A DNA stretch of 51,725 nt. It comes from SFWF01 sp964599835 (lineage in GTDB: Bacteria > Bacillota > Clostridia > Oscillospirales > Acutalibacteraceae). This document shows, in pieces, positions 1-7,690 of this stretch (position 1 is the first letter of the stretch; the number at the start of each line of letters is the position of its first letter). The notes under the pieces are model-generated. The model made no database searches. It was given only the letters and a program-made list of their open reading frames with translations, and was not told the origin of the DNA. The position numbers and the translations under genes were made by a program. The stretch is taken from the NCBI GenBank assembly GCA_964599835.1, contig CAZRHF010000004.1, forward strand, positions 1 to 51,725, in the 5' to 3' direction.

Positions 1-397
1 CCATTCCAACACCCGCCGCAATTCCCTCGGGCAGATTATGTATGGCGATAGCCATAACGAAGAGCAGTATCTTATTAAGCCGCTCGGTCTCGGCAGGGTG
101 TTTTTCCTCCCCTACCCCCGCAAGCTTGTGAAGATGGGGTATGAATTTGTCGAGCAGATTAAGAAACACTGCTCCTGTGAAAATTCCTGCAATAACTATA
201 ACGAAATTTACTCCGCCGCCACCCTCTATAGCAGGCAGAATAAGCCCTATGACGGCCGCCGCAAGCATAACTCCCGCCGCAAAGGAAAGAACTATATCGC
301 TGAATCTATGAGACATCTTTTTAAAGGCAAAGCCAAACACGGCACCTATTACGGTGGCACCTCCAACGCCGAGGGCGGTTAAAATTATCGGTAGCAT
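1..397 (-). CDS. ZIP-family metal transporter, N-terminal part (runs off the left edge)
   Basis: The minus strand is open from an ATG at 397 to the window edge (132 codons) and has a strong ribosome binding site (AAAGGAG, 6-7 nt upstream). The product starts MLPIILTALGVGGATVIGAV, continues as hydrophobic helices separated by a charged loop (…HLHKLAGVGEEKHPAETER…), and reaches HNLPEGIAAGVGM at the edge. HN-x-PEG is the metal-binding signature of ZIP helix 4 (GufA/ZupT-type), which imports Zn2+ or other divalent metals across the cytoplasmic membrane. The rest of the protein is outside the window. Its own promoter (415-443) makes it independent of the toxin-antitoxin pair upstream. The metal specificity cannot be read from this part. 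Confidence 0.88.
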   Translation of the reverse strand, partial: MLPIILTALGVGGATVIGAVFGFAFKKMSHRFSDIVLSFAAGVMLAAAVIGLILPAIEGGGGVNFVIVIAGIFTGAVFLNLLDKFIPHLHKLAGVGEEKHPAETERLNKILLFVMAIAIHNLPEGIAAGVGM

Positions 398-414
398 ATA
401 ATCACTCCTTTTAC

Positions 415-443
415 ATTCTATGCGTTTAGTTACTTGCTGTTAA
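415..443 (-). promoter_or_regulatory. Sigma-A-type promoter of the ZIP transporter
   Basis: On the minus strand TTAACA (438-443) and TAGAAT (415-420) are separated by 17 bp. It lies just upstream of the ZIP ribosome binding site, and a start of transcription near 408 would give a short leader. Seen by eye only. Confidence 0.5.
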
Positions 444-460
444 TCCTTTGCAAAAACGAT

Positions 461-805
461 CTAATCCTGACAACTCGTCAATTCAAGTTTTTTGCAAATA
501 TCGGGAATATCTTTCTTTACCGTCTGATAAACTATACTCATATCCGTATCACCGTAATCGTGTACTATTCTGTTCCTCATTCCCTTTATTGCTTGCCACG
601 GAATATCCTTGTGACAAACTTTAAACTCTTCGGTGAGTTTAACCGAACTCTCGGATATCTGTATGAGACGAAACAGTACGGAATCGCATAATACCTCGTT
701 TATCTCAAGTTCTTCCCTTGTTATTCCTTCGGTTTTTTCCATTATAAATCTAATATCCTTAAGCATTTTCTTCACGTAATAAATATCGTTTTTCGTATTA
801 TCCAT
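461..805 (-). CDS. HepT-like HEPN-domain RNase toxin (DUF86)
   Basis: This 114-residue all-helical protein ends with R77-N-R-I-V-H82-D-Y84, a perfect RX4HXY motif. In the HepT family the Arg/His pair is the RNase active site and the Tyr is the residue AMPylated by the partner nucleotidyltransferase. Length and motif position are normal for HepT. The ATG at 805 lies inside the end of the upstream antitoxin gene (8-nt overlap), so the pair is translationally coupled and shares the promoter at 1288-1315. The inferred role is the toxin half of an MNT/HepT module for plasmid or prophage stability or phage defence. Nothing in it looks degraded. Confidence 0.9.
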   Translation of the reverse strand: MDNTKNDIYYVKKMLKDIRFIMEKTEGITREELEINEVLCDSVLFRLIQISESSVKLTEEFKVCHKDIPWQAIKGMRNRIVHDYGDTDMSIVYQTVKKDIPDICKKLELTSCQD

Positions 806-1268
806 AAATCTTAATACCGTCCTTCAATATTTCGCTCACAAGCGCAAAATTATCTTTTATCTGGTTTTGATCGAGTAAATCTACCTTTTTCTTAAGCTTT
901 TCACGAAGTTCCTCCACAAGACCGTAGAATCCGATACCTGAAAGCCTTGTGCAAACCAAAAGATCAACGTCGCTGGAGGGCGTAGCCTTTCCCTTTGCGT
1001 AAGAACCGAAAAGATAACAGTATTCTATCTCATATTTCGAAAAAACTCCTTCACAAATACTTTTTATCTCTTCAGGAGACAGCAAACCGTTTTCTTCATC
1101 TACATATCCGTAGGTGTAAAGTTTTTCCATCACGTATTTATACTTCATACTGGAATTTTTATTCAAATCGTTTTCATAGTTTATATAGGTTCTAAGCGGC
1201 ATTCCGACAAAATCGGCCGCCTGCTTTTGAGTTATACCCTTGTTTTTTCTGAGCTCGCGCAACGTCAT
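798..1268 (-). CDS. XRE helix-turn-helix fused to MNT-type nucleotidyltransferase (antitoxin of HepT)
   Basis: The 156-residue protein has two parts. Residues about 2-50 form a Cro/C1-type helix-turn-helix (LRELRKNKGITQKQAADFVG then RTYINYEN). Residues about 66-156 form a minimal nucleotidyltransferase with the exact GSX10DXD signature (G88-S89 … D100-V-D102) and a later Asp in KVDLLD. MntA enzymes silence HepT by transferring AMP to its Tyr; the fused DNA-binding domain adds autoregulation. I chose the ATG at 1268 because AGAGGTGAG precedes it; the longer frame from 1286 starts on the promoter -10 box. Two matching dyads upstream (1322-1338, 1356-1372) are likely its operators. It overlaps hepT by 8 nt. 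Confidence 0.88.
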   Translation of the reverse strand: MTLRELRKNKGITQKQAADFVGMPLRTYINYENDLNKNSSMKYKYVMEKLYTYGYVDEENGLLSPEEIKSICEGVFSKYEIEYCYLFGSYAKGKATPSSDVDLLVCTRLSGIGFYGLVEELREKLKKKVDLLDQNQIKDNFALVSEILKDGIKIYG

Positions 1269-1287
1269 AAACTCACCTCTCGTCATT

Positions 1288-1315
1288 ATTATAACACAAA
1301 AAATTCAAAACGCAA
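1288..1315 (-). promoter_or_regulatory. Promoter of the MNT/HepT operon
   Basis: A perfect TATAAT (1288-1293, minus strand) has TTGCGT (1310-1315) 16 bp upstream. The -35 match is weak, which is common for a promoter that is repressed or activated by a bound regulator. The paired dyads at 1322-1372 lie immediately upstream. Confidence 0.6.
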
Positions 1316-1321
1316 TAATTA

Positions 1322-1372
1322 TATGCAAGAATTGCATATTTCTTTATAGTTATAGTGTGCGATTTTTGCACA
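1322..1372. promoter_or_regulatory. Two matching 17-bp dyads, candidate operators of the XRE-MNT protein
   Basis: Site 1 (1322-1338) reads TATGCAAGAATTGCATA and site 2 (1356-1372) reads TGTGCGATTTTTGCACA. Both fit TRTGCRA-N3-TTGCAYA and both are inverted repeats. Their centres are 34 bp apart, about three helical turns, so two dimers could sit on the same face of the DNA. Binding by the XRE domain is inferred from position and symmetry. Confidence 0.6.
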
Positions 1373-1384
1373 TTATTATCCTTG

Positions 1385-1429
1385 CAAAAGCATTCAAGCC
1401 CGAACCAAGTTCGGGCTTGAATGCTTTTG
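1385..1429. repeat. Perfect 20-bp inverted repeat with 5-nt loop
   Basis: The arms are 1385-1404 and 1410-1429, exact reverse complements (left arm CAAAAGCATTCAAGCCCGAA), around the loop CCAAG. The A-rich and T-rich ends make it look like a bidirectional terminator, but there is no long U tract beyond the stem, so a small palindromic repeat element is equally possible. It lies between the noc-side hairpin array and the toxin-antitoxin operators. Confidence 0.6.
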
Positions 1430-1469
1430 TTAAATATGACAAAGTCATATAAAAAGGGGGGCATATTAT

Positions 1470-1573
1470 TGCGGCTTCGCCGCAGTGATATTCGCCTTAC
1501 GGCGAGCGATATACGGCTGTCGCCGTGCGATATTTGACCTTTGGTCAAGCGATATATTTTCCCTTCGGGAAAA
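1470..1573. repeat. Array of five short hairpins spaced by a conserved GYGATAT heptamer
   Basis: Five hairpins with unrelated stems follow each other: TGCGGC/GCCGCA (1470-1484), TCGCC/GGCGA (1492-1505), ACGGC/GCCGT (1513-1526), TTGACC/GGTCAA (1534-1548) and TTTTCCC/GGGAAAA (1557-1573). The spacers are nearly identical: GTGATAT (1485), then GCGATAT at 1506, 1527 and 1549, giving a period of 21-22 nt. Stems vary while their pairing is kept and spacers are constant. It begins 11 nt downstream of the noc stop codon. It resembles hairpin-array repeats of clostridial intergenic regions; no coding sequence is present. Confidence 0.75.
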
Positions 1574-1583
1574 AGTTTTGATG

Positions 1584-2360
1584 TTACTGTTTGCTGATAA
1601 GGACGGTATATTCTATATGGGTCTCGGTCTCGTGGCGGGTGGTCTTGGCCGTAACGCCGCCCAGACGCATCGTATCAACGATTTTCGTCAGACTGTTAGC
1701 AAAAAGCCGCAGGTCTCCTATAGCCGCCTTTCTTATGGGCTCGGTCTTCTTTTCGGGGGGAGACAGAAGCTTTTCAATATATTTATCGGTCTCGGCCACG
1801 TTCAGCTGATGGGCAAGAATGTGGTCGAGGGCGTCCTTTCTTGCCTCTTCGGGAATTTTAAGAAGGGCTCTTGCGTGACGCTCGGTAAGTCCTGCACGAA
1901 GGATCCTTTCCTTTATCTCACTGCTGAGCTTTAATATCCGAAGCTTGTTTGACAGAGTAGAGGGGGCGATCCCCAGTCTTTCAGATACCTCGGTAAGGCT
2001 GAGTCCGTGACAGCAGATAAGCCTGCTTATACCCTCTGCCTCCTCAAAAAAGGTAAGGTCGCTTCGCTGAAGATTTTCGATAACGGTATAAAGGTCGGCG
2101 GTTATATCGTCGGCATTTCTTATTATACAGGGCAGTTTTTTAAGTCCTATAAGTCCTGCCGCCCTGAGCCGTCTTTCTCCCGCTATAAGCAGGTATTTTC
2201 CCTTTTCGGCCTTTCGGACGATAAGGGGCTGAAGAATTCCGTTTTCTCTAATACTCTCACTAAGGCTCTTAAGCTCATACTCGTCAAAGGTCTTTCTCGG
2301 CTGATCTTTTTTAGGGATTATATCCTTAAGTTCAAGGTTCACAAGCTTTCCGTCAAACAC
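1584..2360 (-). CDS. noc: Noc/ParB-family CTP-dependent DNA-binding protein
   Basis: The 258-residue protein carries the ParB N-domain with QPRK, GERRLRAA (arginine patch, CTP/DNA loading) and ENLQRSDL (ENxQR motif), followed by a central helix-turn-helix (LTEVSERLGIAPSTLSNKLRIL) and a short C-terminal dimer domain. It lies directly downstream of rsmG, the place of noc in Bacillota, hence the symbol; it could equally act as the chromosomal ParB (Spo0J). No parA/soj follows, which is unusual. I placed the start at GTG 2360, preceded by AGGCGGTGA; the upstream TTG at 2441 would add 27 residues unlike the family and has no good site. A terminator overlaps the rsmG end, so expression relative to rsmG may be reduced. 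Confidence 0.85.
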   Translation of the reverse strand: MFDGKLVNLELKDIIPKKDQPRKTFDEYELKSLSESIRENGILQPLIVRKAEKGKYLLIAGERRLRAAGLIGLKKLPCIIRNADDITADLYTVIENLQRSDLTFFEEAEGISRLICCHGLSLTEVSERLGIAPSTLSNKLRILKLSSEIKERILRAGLTERHARALLKIPEEARKDALDHILAHQLNVAETDKYIEKLLSPPEKKTEPIRKAAIGDLRLFANSLTKIVDTMRLGGVTAKTTRHETETHIEYTVLISKQ

Positions 2361-2444
2361 CGTTTCACCGCCTTTGATGCCATTGTAACCCAAGGTACGG
2401 AAAATTGCCACAAAAATCGGTCGGGGAAATTCGACTTCCAAAGC

Positions 2445-2472
2445 AAAAACAACCGCCTTAAAGCGGTTGTTT
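2445..2472 (-). terminator. Terminator-like hairpin overlapping the rsmG stop codon
   Basis: On the minus strand AAACAACCGC pairs with GCGGTTGTTT around a 6-nt loop and is followed by TTTTTG. The loop contains the rsmG TAA. This may attenuate transcription between rsmG and noc. Confidence 0.55.
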
Positions 2473-3171
2473 AGAGATTTTTGCGGATATTCTCGGATAT
2501 TTTGGCGGAGTTTGCGAAATCTTTTTAGTAATAATGAAGCATCTCTTCTCCTCCCCCGTAAGGGTCGTCTCCTTTATTTCGGCCTTGCCGCCGCCTAAAA
2601 TTCCCGCGGCTTTTCTTGCCTCGGCAAGCTCCTCTGCGGCAGAGGGTCCCTTCATTGCGCAGAAGATTCCTCCAACCTTTACAAGGGGCAGGCAGTATTC
2701 ATAAAGGACTCCCTGACGGGAAACAGCCCTTGCGGTAGCGAGGTCGAATTTTTCGCGGTAGCTTGGATTCTTACCCGCTTCTTCGGCACGAAGATGCACC
2801 GTTCTCACTTCAAGGTCAAGTTTTTTCGCCACTTCATCTAAGAAAACAAGACGTTTATTAAGACCGTCCATAAGGGTTATCTCGATATCGGGCCGAAGGA
2901 TCTTCAGTACCATTCCGGGAAAACCCGCGCCCGTTCCAACGTCTACCACCTTAGCCTTTTCGGGCAGTTTTACAGCAGTAAGCAGAAGGGCGCAGTCCAA
3001 AAAGTGCTTTACCACGATCCCCTCGGGGTCGGTAATGGCGGTGAGGTTGATTTTTTCGTTCCATTCTACCAGCAGGTCGGCGTATTTTATAAGACGCTCC
3101 TTTGCAGTATCGTCTACCTTGATTCCCTGCTCCTCTAAGGGAGCAAGCATAAGTTCTATCGGATAGCTCAA
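2458..3171 (-). CDS. rsmG: 16S rRNA (guanine527-N7)-methyltransferase RsmG
   Basis: RsmG (GidB) uses S-adenosylmethionine to methylate G527 of 16S rRNA; its loss gives low-level streptomycin resistance in other bacteria. The 237-residue protein has the family signature VVDVGTGAGFPGMVLKI (SAM binding, about residue 72), the motif-II region ITLMDGLNKRLVFLDEV and the ATARAVS segment. Length is normal. The start is TTG at 3171, with GGAGG 7 nt upstream; TTGA joins it to the stop codon of mnmG (4-nt overlap), so the two are translationally coupled. Its C-terminal codons form one arm of a terminator-like hairpin. Confidence 0.96.
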   Translation of the reverse strand: MSYPIELMLAPLEEQGIKVDDTAKERLIKYADLLVEWNEKINLTAITDPEGIVVKHFLDCALLLTAVKLPEKAKVVDVGTGAGFPGMVLKILRPDIEITLMDGLNKRLVFLDEVAKKLDLEVRTVHLRAEEAGKNPSYREKFDLATARAVSRQGVLYEYCLPLVKVGGIFCAMKGPSAAEELAEARKAAGILGGGKAEIKETTLTGEEKRCFIITKKISQTPPKYPRISAKISKQPL

Positions 3172-5045
3172 TTTTTATCCTCCGTTTTTTTCTGAGTCAG
3201 TATTAAAAGCACCGTTACGTCCGAGGGGCTGACACCCGAAATGCGGGAAGCCTGGCCGATATTTTGGGGGCGTATCTTCTGAAGCTTTTCCCTTGCTTCA
3301 AGGCGAAGCCCTTCCACCGACGAATAATCGATATCCTCGGGGAGCTTGCGGTTTTCAAGACGCAGCATATCCTCCACCTGTGCCTGCTGGCGGGAGATAT
3401 AGCCCTCATACTTGATCTCTGTCTCGGCTTTAAGGGCAACCTCATAAGGAAGCTCGGGACGGCAACAGTCGACCTCGGCAAGATCAAAGTAGGAGACCTC
3501 GGGACGTTTAATAAGCTCGGCAAGCTTTATTCCTGTGGAAAGGGGGGTGGTGCCGAGACGGGAAAGTATTTCGTTGATCTTTTCACCCGGCGCAATAGTG
3601 GAATGACTCAGACGGTATATTTCTTCCTCCTTTTGTGCCTTACGCCGGAGGAATTTCGAATAGGTATCGTCATCTATAAGACCGATCTCGTAGCCTATGG
3701 GCATAAGCCGCTCGTCGGCGTTATCCTGACGGAGAAGCAGACGGTATTCGCTTCGTGAGGTCATCATGCGGTAGGGGTCGGAACAGCCCTTGGTCACAAG
3801 GTCGTCGATAAGGGTTCCTATATACGAGGACGCACGGGAGAGGATAATGGGCTCGAGTCCTTTGTTTTTACGGGCGGCGTTTATTCCCGCAATAAGTCCC
3901 TGAGCCGCCGCCTCCTCATAACCCGAGGAGCCGTTGAACTGACCTGCACCGTAGAGACCGGGAAGGTCTTTGAATTCAAGAGAAGCCGAAAGGGCAAGGG
4001 GGTCGACGCAGTCGTATTCGATGGCGTAGGCGTTACGCATTATCTGCACCTTTTCCAGACCCTTGATGGAGTGGTAGATTTCGATCTGAACCTCTTCTGG
4101 GAGGGAGGAGGACATACCCTGAAGGTACATTTCCTCGGTATCGGCACCGCAGGGCTCGATAAAGAGCTGATGCCTCTGCTTATCGGCAAACCGCATTATT
4201 TTATCCTCGATAGAAGGGCAATATCTTGGTCCTACGCCCTCGATAACTCCCGAATAGAGTGGGGAGCGGTGGATGTTATCAAGGATGACCTGCTTGGTTT
4301 TATCGTTTGTGTAGCTTATGTGGCAGACCACCGAGTTTTCGGGGGTCTTTTCGGTCCTATAGGAGAAAGGAATTATCCTTTCATCCCCCGGCTGTACCTC
4401 CAGCTCTGAAAAATCTATCGAGCTTTTCAGAACTCTTGCGGGGGTTCCCGTCTTAAAGCGGCGCAGGGGAACACCCAGCCTGCTGAGGGCATCCGACAGA
4501 CCCTCGGCGGCAAAAAGACCGTCGGGGCCGCCCGAATAGGCCGCTTCACCGACGAATATCTTTCCCGCGAGGAAGGTTCCCGTTGCGAGAATAACCGTTT
4601 TACAGACGTATTCTGCCGAAAGCCTTGTTACGCAGTGCCAGCCGTCTTCTGCATAAAAAAGGTCGGTGACCTCGGCCTGCTTTAAAATTAAGTTTTCCTG
4701 CAGCTCCACGGTATGCTTCATAAGGGCAGTGTAGGCCTTGCGGTCGATCTGAGCACGGAGAGAATGTACCGCGGGACCCTTGCCTAAATTCAGCATACGG
4801 CTCTGGAGGGTCGTTTTATCGGCGGCAACTCCCATTTCGCCTCCGAGAGCGTCTATCTCGCGGACGAGATGTCCCTTGGCGGTACCGCCTATTGAGGGAT
4901 TACAGGGCATATTGCCCACCGAATCGAGATTTATACAGAACATCACCGTCTTCTGCCCAAGCCTTGCGGCGGCAAGGGCGGCCTCGATGCCTGCGTGGCC
5001 TGCACCGATTACGGCAACGTCGAAATTACCTGCAAAATAGTTCAA
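3168..5045 (-). CDS. mnmG: tRNA uridine-5-carboxymethylaminomethyl modification enzyme MnmG
   Basis: MnmG (GidA) is the FAD/NADH-dependent partner of MnmE that builds the cmnm5 group on wobble U34 of several tRNAs. The protein has 625 residues, the normal length. The FAD-binding GAGHAGIEAALAAARLG loop is at residues 14-30, followed by MPCNPSIGGTAKGHLVREID, SGGPDGLFAAEG and the conserved TSRSEYRLLLRQDNAD block. The start is TTG at 5045 with AAAGGAAAG about 9 nt upstream; the resulting N-terminus MNYFAGNFDVAVIGAG aligns well with known MnmG. The 131-nt gap to mnmE holds a small CCGGCC/GGCCG hairpin but no gene. Confidence 0.97.
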   Translation of the reverse strand: MNYFAGNFDVAVIGAGHAGIEAALAAARLGQKTVMFCINLDSVGNMPCNPSIGGTAKGHLVREIDALGGEMGVAADKTTLQSRMLNLGKGPAVHSLRAQIDRKAYTALMKHTVELQENLILKQAEVTDLFYAEDGWHCVTRLSAEYVCKTVILATGTFLAGKIFVGEAAYSGGPDGLFAAEGLSDALSRLGVPLRRFKTGTPARVLKSSIDFSELEVQPGDERIIPFSYRTEKTPENSVVCHISYTNDKTKQVILDNIHRSPLYSGVIEGVGPRYCPSIEDKIMRFADKQRHQLFIEPCGADTEEMYLQGMSSSLPEEVQIEIYHSIKGLEKVQIMRNAYAIEYDCVDPLALSASLEFKDLPGLYGAGQFNGSSGYEEAAAQGLIAGINAARKNKGLEPIILSRASSYIGTLIDDLVTKGCSDPYRMMTSRSEYRLLLRQDNADERLMPIGYEIGLIDDDTYSKFLRRKAQKEEEIYRLSHSTIAPGEKINEILSRLGTTPLSTGIKLAELIKRPEVSYFDLAEVDCCRPELPYEVALKAETEIKYEGYISRQQAQVEDMLRLENRKLPEDIDYSSVEGLRLEAREKLQKIRPQNIGQASRISGVSPSDVTVLLILTQKKTEDKN

Positions 5046-5176
5046 AGCTAAGTCTTTCCTTTCCGGCCTTACGGCCGCGAGAATTTTTTCGCAGTGCGGT
5101 TTTGCAGTGAGCGGTGCTGTATAAAAATACCGCCCCGAACAAAAAACCGTGCTGCGGAGAAATTATCAGGCCGTCC

Positions 5177-6538
5177 TTATTTTCCTACACAAAATCTTCT
5201 GAATACTTCATCTGCTACCTCGTTTGTGACCCGCTTTCCGTCGAAGGTATAGAGCAGAGAGAGGGCGTCGTCAATGCAGACTCCGACGGCGTCTATTGTA
5301 AAGCCTGCCTTAAGGAGACCTTTTGCCTCCTCTACTGCGGCAGAGGCTTTAAAGACAAGGTCGTACTGACGCTGATTTAAAAGCATTGCGGCGTCGGGGT
5401 CGATACGGCTCTGACCCACTATATCCGCCACCGCCTGCTCCAGAGCTTCGGCTCCCCAGCCCTCTTTTGCGGAGATAAGCAGGGTTTTAAACCCTCCAAA
5501 AAGGGAGGCGTCAAAATCATTTCCGATATCCGATTTATTAAGCACAACTACGGTATTTTCGGGGGAAAGCAAAGATATTATCTCCTTATCGTCCCCGTCG
5601 GGCTCCTTTGAGGTATCGAAAACGGCAAGTACGAGCTGAGATGTGGCGATGCGTTTTTTAGCCAGCTCCACACCCACGCCCTCAATGGGGTCGCCCGTGT
5701 TTCTGATACCTGCGGTATCGGCAAGTATCAGGGTAAGATCCCCGAGGCGGACGGTGTTTTCGATAATATCGCGGGTGGTTCCCGCAATGTCGGTAACGAT
5801 AGAACGGTCTTCACGTGAAAGCAGGTTCATAAGGGTGGATTTTCCGACGTTGGGCTTGCCCACTATTGCGGTTTTTACGCCCTCCCTTAAAACGGTTCCG
5901 CTATGGTAGGTTGAAAGAAGCCGACCGAGTTTTTCGGATGCGGCATTTAAGAGCCGGTTAAAATTATCCTCCGAAAGGTCGGGAAGATCCTCGTCGGGAT
6001 AATCGCTGTATGCGGCAAAGTCGGCCGAAAGCTCTAACAGTATCGACTCTATTTCGTCGATCTCCTTTGAGGTCTTGCCCTGCTTTGCGGCAAGCTGGAC
6101 TTTAAGCTCCTGACCGCTTCCCGCCGTTATGAGACCCATAACGCTTTCGGCTTCGGCAAGATCCATTTTTCCGTTTAAGAAGGCACGTTTTGTAAATTCG
6201 CCGGGACCTGCGGCAAGGGCTCCCGCCGAAAGGACGGTCTTTAATACCTCCGAGGTGACGTATTTTCCGCCGTGGCAGGAGATCTCGCAAACGTCCTCTC
6301 CGGTATAGCTTTTAGGCTCGCGGAAGACAGTGACTACCGCCTCGTCAACGGTACCCTCCCCGTCCTCGATATGGCCGAAAAGGGCAGAATATCCCCCCAG
6401 CTCGCTGAGCTTTTTACCCGAAACCGATCTGAATATTTTATCGCAAATCTCTATAGCGTCCCTTCCCGAGACGCGGATAACGCTTATTCCTCCCTCGCCT
6501 ACGGGGGTGGAAATTGCGGCAACTGTTCTTTCGGCCAT
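5177..6538 (-). CDS. mnmE: tRNA modification GTPase MnmE
   Basis: MnmE (TrmE) is a dimeric, K+-activated GTPase that works with MnmG at U34. The 453-residue protein shows the N-terminal formyl-tetrahydrofolate-binding domain, the inserted G domain with GKPNVGKSTL (P-loop, about residue 228), DIAGTTRD (G2), DTAGIR (G3), NKSD (G4) and SAKEGW (G5), and the C-terminal catalytic CVGK at the very end (C-x-GK, usually CIGK). The ATG at 6538 has AGAGGTG upstream. It heads the mnmE-mnmG-rsmG-noc cluster; the usual jag/yidC genes upstream are replaced here by an oppositely oriented zinc-ribbon gene. Confidence 0.97.
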   Translation of the reverse strand: MAERTVAAISTPVGEGGISVIRVSGRDAIEICDKIFRSVSGKKLSELGGYSALFGHIEDGEGTVDEAVVTVFREPKSYTGEDVCEISCHGGKYVTSEVLKTVLSAGALAAGPGEFTKRAFLNGKMDLAEAESVMGLITAGSGQELKVQLAAKQGKTSKEIDEIESILLELSADFAAYSDYPDEDLPDLSEDNFNRLLNAASEKLGRLLSTYHSGTVLREGVKTAIVGKPNVGKSTLMNLLSREDRSIVTDIAGTTRDIIENTVRLGDLTLILADTAGIRNTGDPIEGVGVELAKKRIATSQLVLAVFDTSKEPDGDDKEIISLLSPENTVVVLNKSDIGNDFDASLFGGFKTLLISAKEGWGAEALEQAVADIVGQSRIDPDAAMLLNQRQYDLVFKASAAVEEAKGLLKAGFTIDAVGVCIDDALSLLYTFDGKRVTNEVADEVFRRFCVGK

Positions 6539-6615
6539 AATATCACCTCTTTAACTTCATATTTTATCATAAAATAAATAAATTATCAATACTTCTTTGA
6601 AAGGGGCGAAAACGG

Positions 6616-6643
6616 TTGATTTTTCTCTTAAAAATGATATAAT
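6616..6643 (+). promoter_or_regulatory. Promoter of the zinc-ribbon/membrane protein operon
   Basis: TTGATT (6616-6621), 16 bp, TATAAT (6638-6643), then GGAGGTG 21 nt further on and the ATG at 6673. Confidence 0.7.
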
Positions 6644-6672
6644 TAGAGCATAAAATCCATGGAGGTGTAAAA

Positions 6673-7197
6673 ATGAACAACCCCGTTTTCGAAACCCCTG
6701 AAATGCAGGCAATAAAGGCATATATCGCCGCCGAACAGCAAAAGGTATCCGAGGCTCTCCGCGAGCTCGGCGACGCCTACGCACGCAAATATTCCTCGAA
6801 TTTCGATCCCGAATTCGCCCCTCAGTTTGATAAGATCTTTTCCGCCCAAAACGAAATAAACCGCGCCCTTGCCGACCTGAGAAGGCTTAGGGGGCTTACC
6901 CTTTGCACAGGCTGTAGGGCAGAATATCCCTTAAACGCCCCCGCCTGCCCCGTATGCTCGGTACCTAACCCTGCGTATATCCCTCCCGCACCCGCAGTAC
7001 CCGTCGCTCAGCCTGCCGTATGCAGTGGATGCGGTGCACCCATTACAGAAGGAAATCTTTTCTGCACAAACTGCGGTAAAAAGATCGATGAAACCCCCTC
7101 TTCTCCCGCAATGCCCGCCGAAAAGTTCTGCCCCGGCTGCGGCGGAAAAATGCCTGCGGAAAACTCCTTCTGCTCACTTTGCGGAACAAGACTTTAA
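6673..7197 (+). CDS. Zinc-ribbon protein with three CxxC-paired modules
   Basis: This 174-residue protein has no recognised enzymatic domain. Residues 1-75 are charged and probably helical (AIKAYIAAEQQKVSEALREL…). After that come three zinc-ribbon motifs, each a pair of CxxC or similar knuckles: CTGC…CPVC, CSGC…CTNC and CPGC…CSLC, joined by Pro/Ala-rich linkers. Such zinc-ribbon proteins usually mediate protein contacts at membranes. A GGAGGTG site precedes the ATG. The next gene begins 12 nt downstream and encodes a four-helix membrane protein, so the pair probably works together. Function is not known. Confidence 0.85.
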   Translation: MNNPVFETPEMQAIKAYIAAEQQKVSEALRELGDAYARKYSSNFDPEFAPQFDKIFSAQNEINRALADLRRLRGLTLCTGCRAEYPLNAPACPVCSVPNPAYIPPAPAVPVAQPAVCSGCGAPITEGNLFCTNCGKKIDETPSSPAMPAEKFCPGCGGKMPAENSFCSLCGTRL

Positions 7198-7209
7198 AGG
7201 AATTTAAAA

Positions 7210-7680
7210 ATGAGAGAATTTTTTACTAAACGCCGTATATGGTATTTTGCCTCCTTCCTTGTTCAGCTGGGATGTGGCTTTTTGATCTTTGCTCCGCATT
7301 TTTCTTACGTCGAGGACGGGGCATCGGTCCGGATGTCGGTTCCCGATTTTTACGAGGAGATAGGTCTCGGCTCCATCTACGCGACCGCTATGGTGGTGTA
7401 TTTCTTCGCCTCCGCTCCCCTGCTTATCGGCGGTCTCACCCGTCTTACAAAGCGCTGGCCCGGGGTATTTTCCCTTGTAATTGCGGGACTTTACACCCTG
7501 CTTAACGCCCTTTGGTTTACCCTTGTGTGGATAGCGGGAGCCACCACCACCGCCACCTTTACCCCCACGGTATGGTTCTTCGTATACCTTGTATTTCAGC
7601 TTGGCACCATAGCCGATCTTATCGCGCTTATCATAAAGATGAAGCCCGAGAAGGAAATTAAGAAAAAGAAGAGATGGTAA
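7210..7680 (+). CDS. Small membrane protein with four predicted helices, unknown function
   Basis: The 156-residue protein has about four hydrophobic segments (WYFASFLVQLGCGFLIFAP, ATAMVVYFFASAPLLIGGL, VFSLVIAGLYTLLNALWFTL and a segment near WFFVYLVFQLGTIADLIALI) and a basic tail ending KEIKKKKRW. The loop after helix 1 is acidic and probably extracellular. I do not recognise a family. It sits 12 nt after the zinc-ribbon gene with AAAGGA before its ATG and shares its promoter. A bidirectional terminator follows at 7731-7766. Confidence 0.8.
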   Translation: MREFFTKRRIWYFASFLVQLGCGFLIFAPHFSYVEDGASVRMSVPDFYEEIGLGSIYATAMVVYFFASAPLLIGGLTRLTKRWPGVFSLVIAGLYTLLNALWFTLVWIAGATTTATFTPTVWFFVYLVFQLGTIADLIALIIKMKPEKEIKKKKRW

Positions 7681-7690
7681 CCGACGCCGG

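Noticed and set aside
1470..1573. Possible CRISPR array
   Set aside because: The constant part is only 7 nt and the variable parts are self-complementary hairpins; no cas genes nearby.
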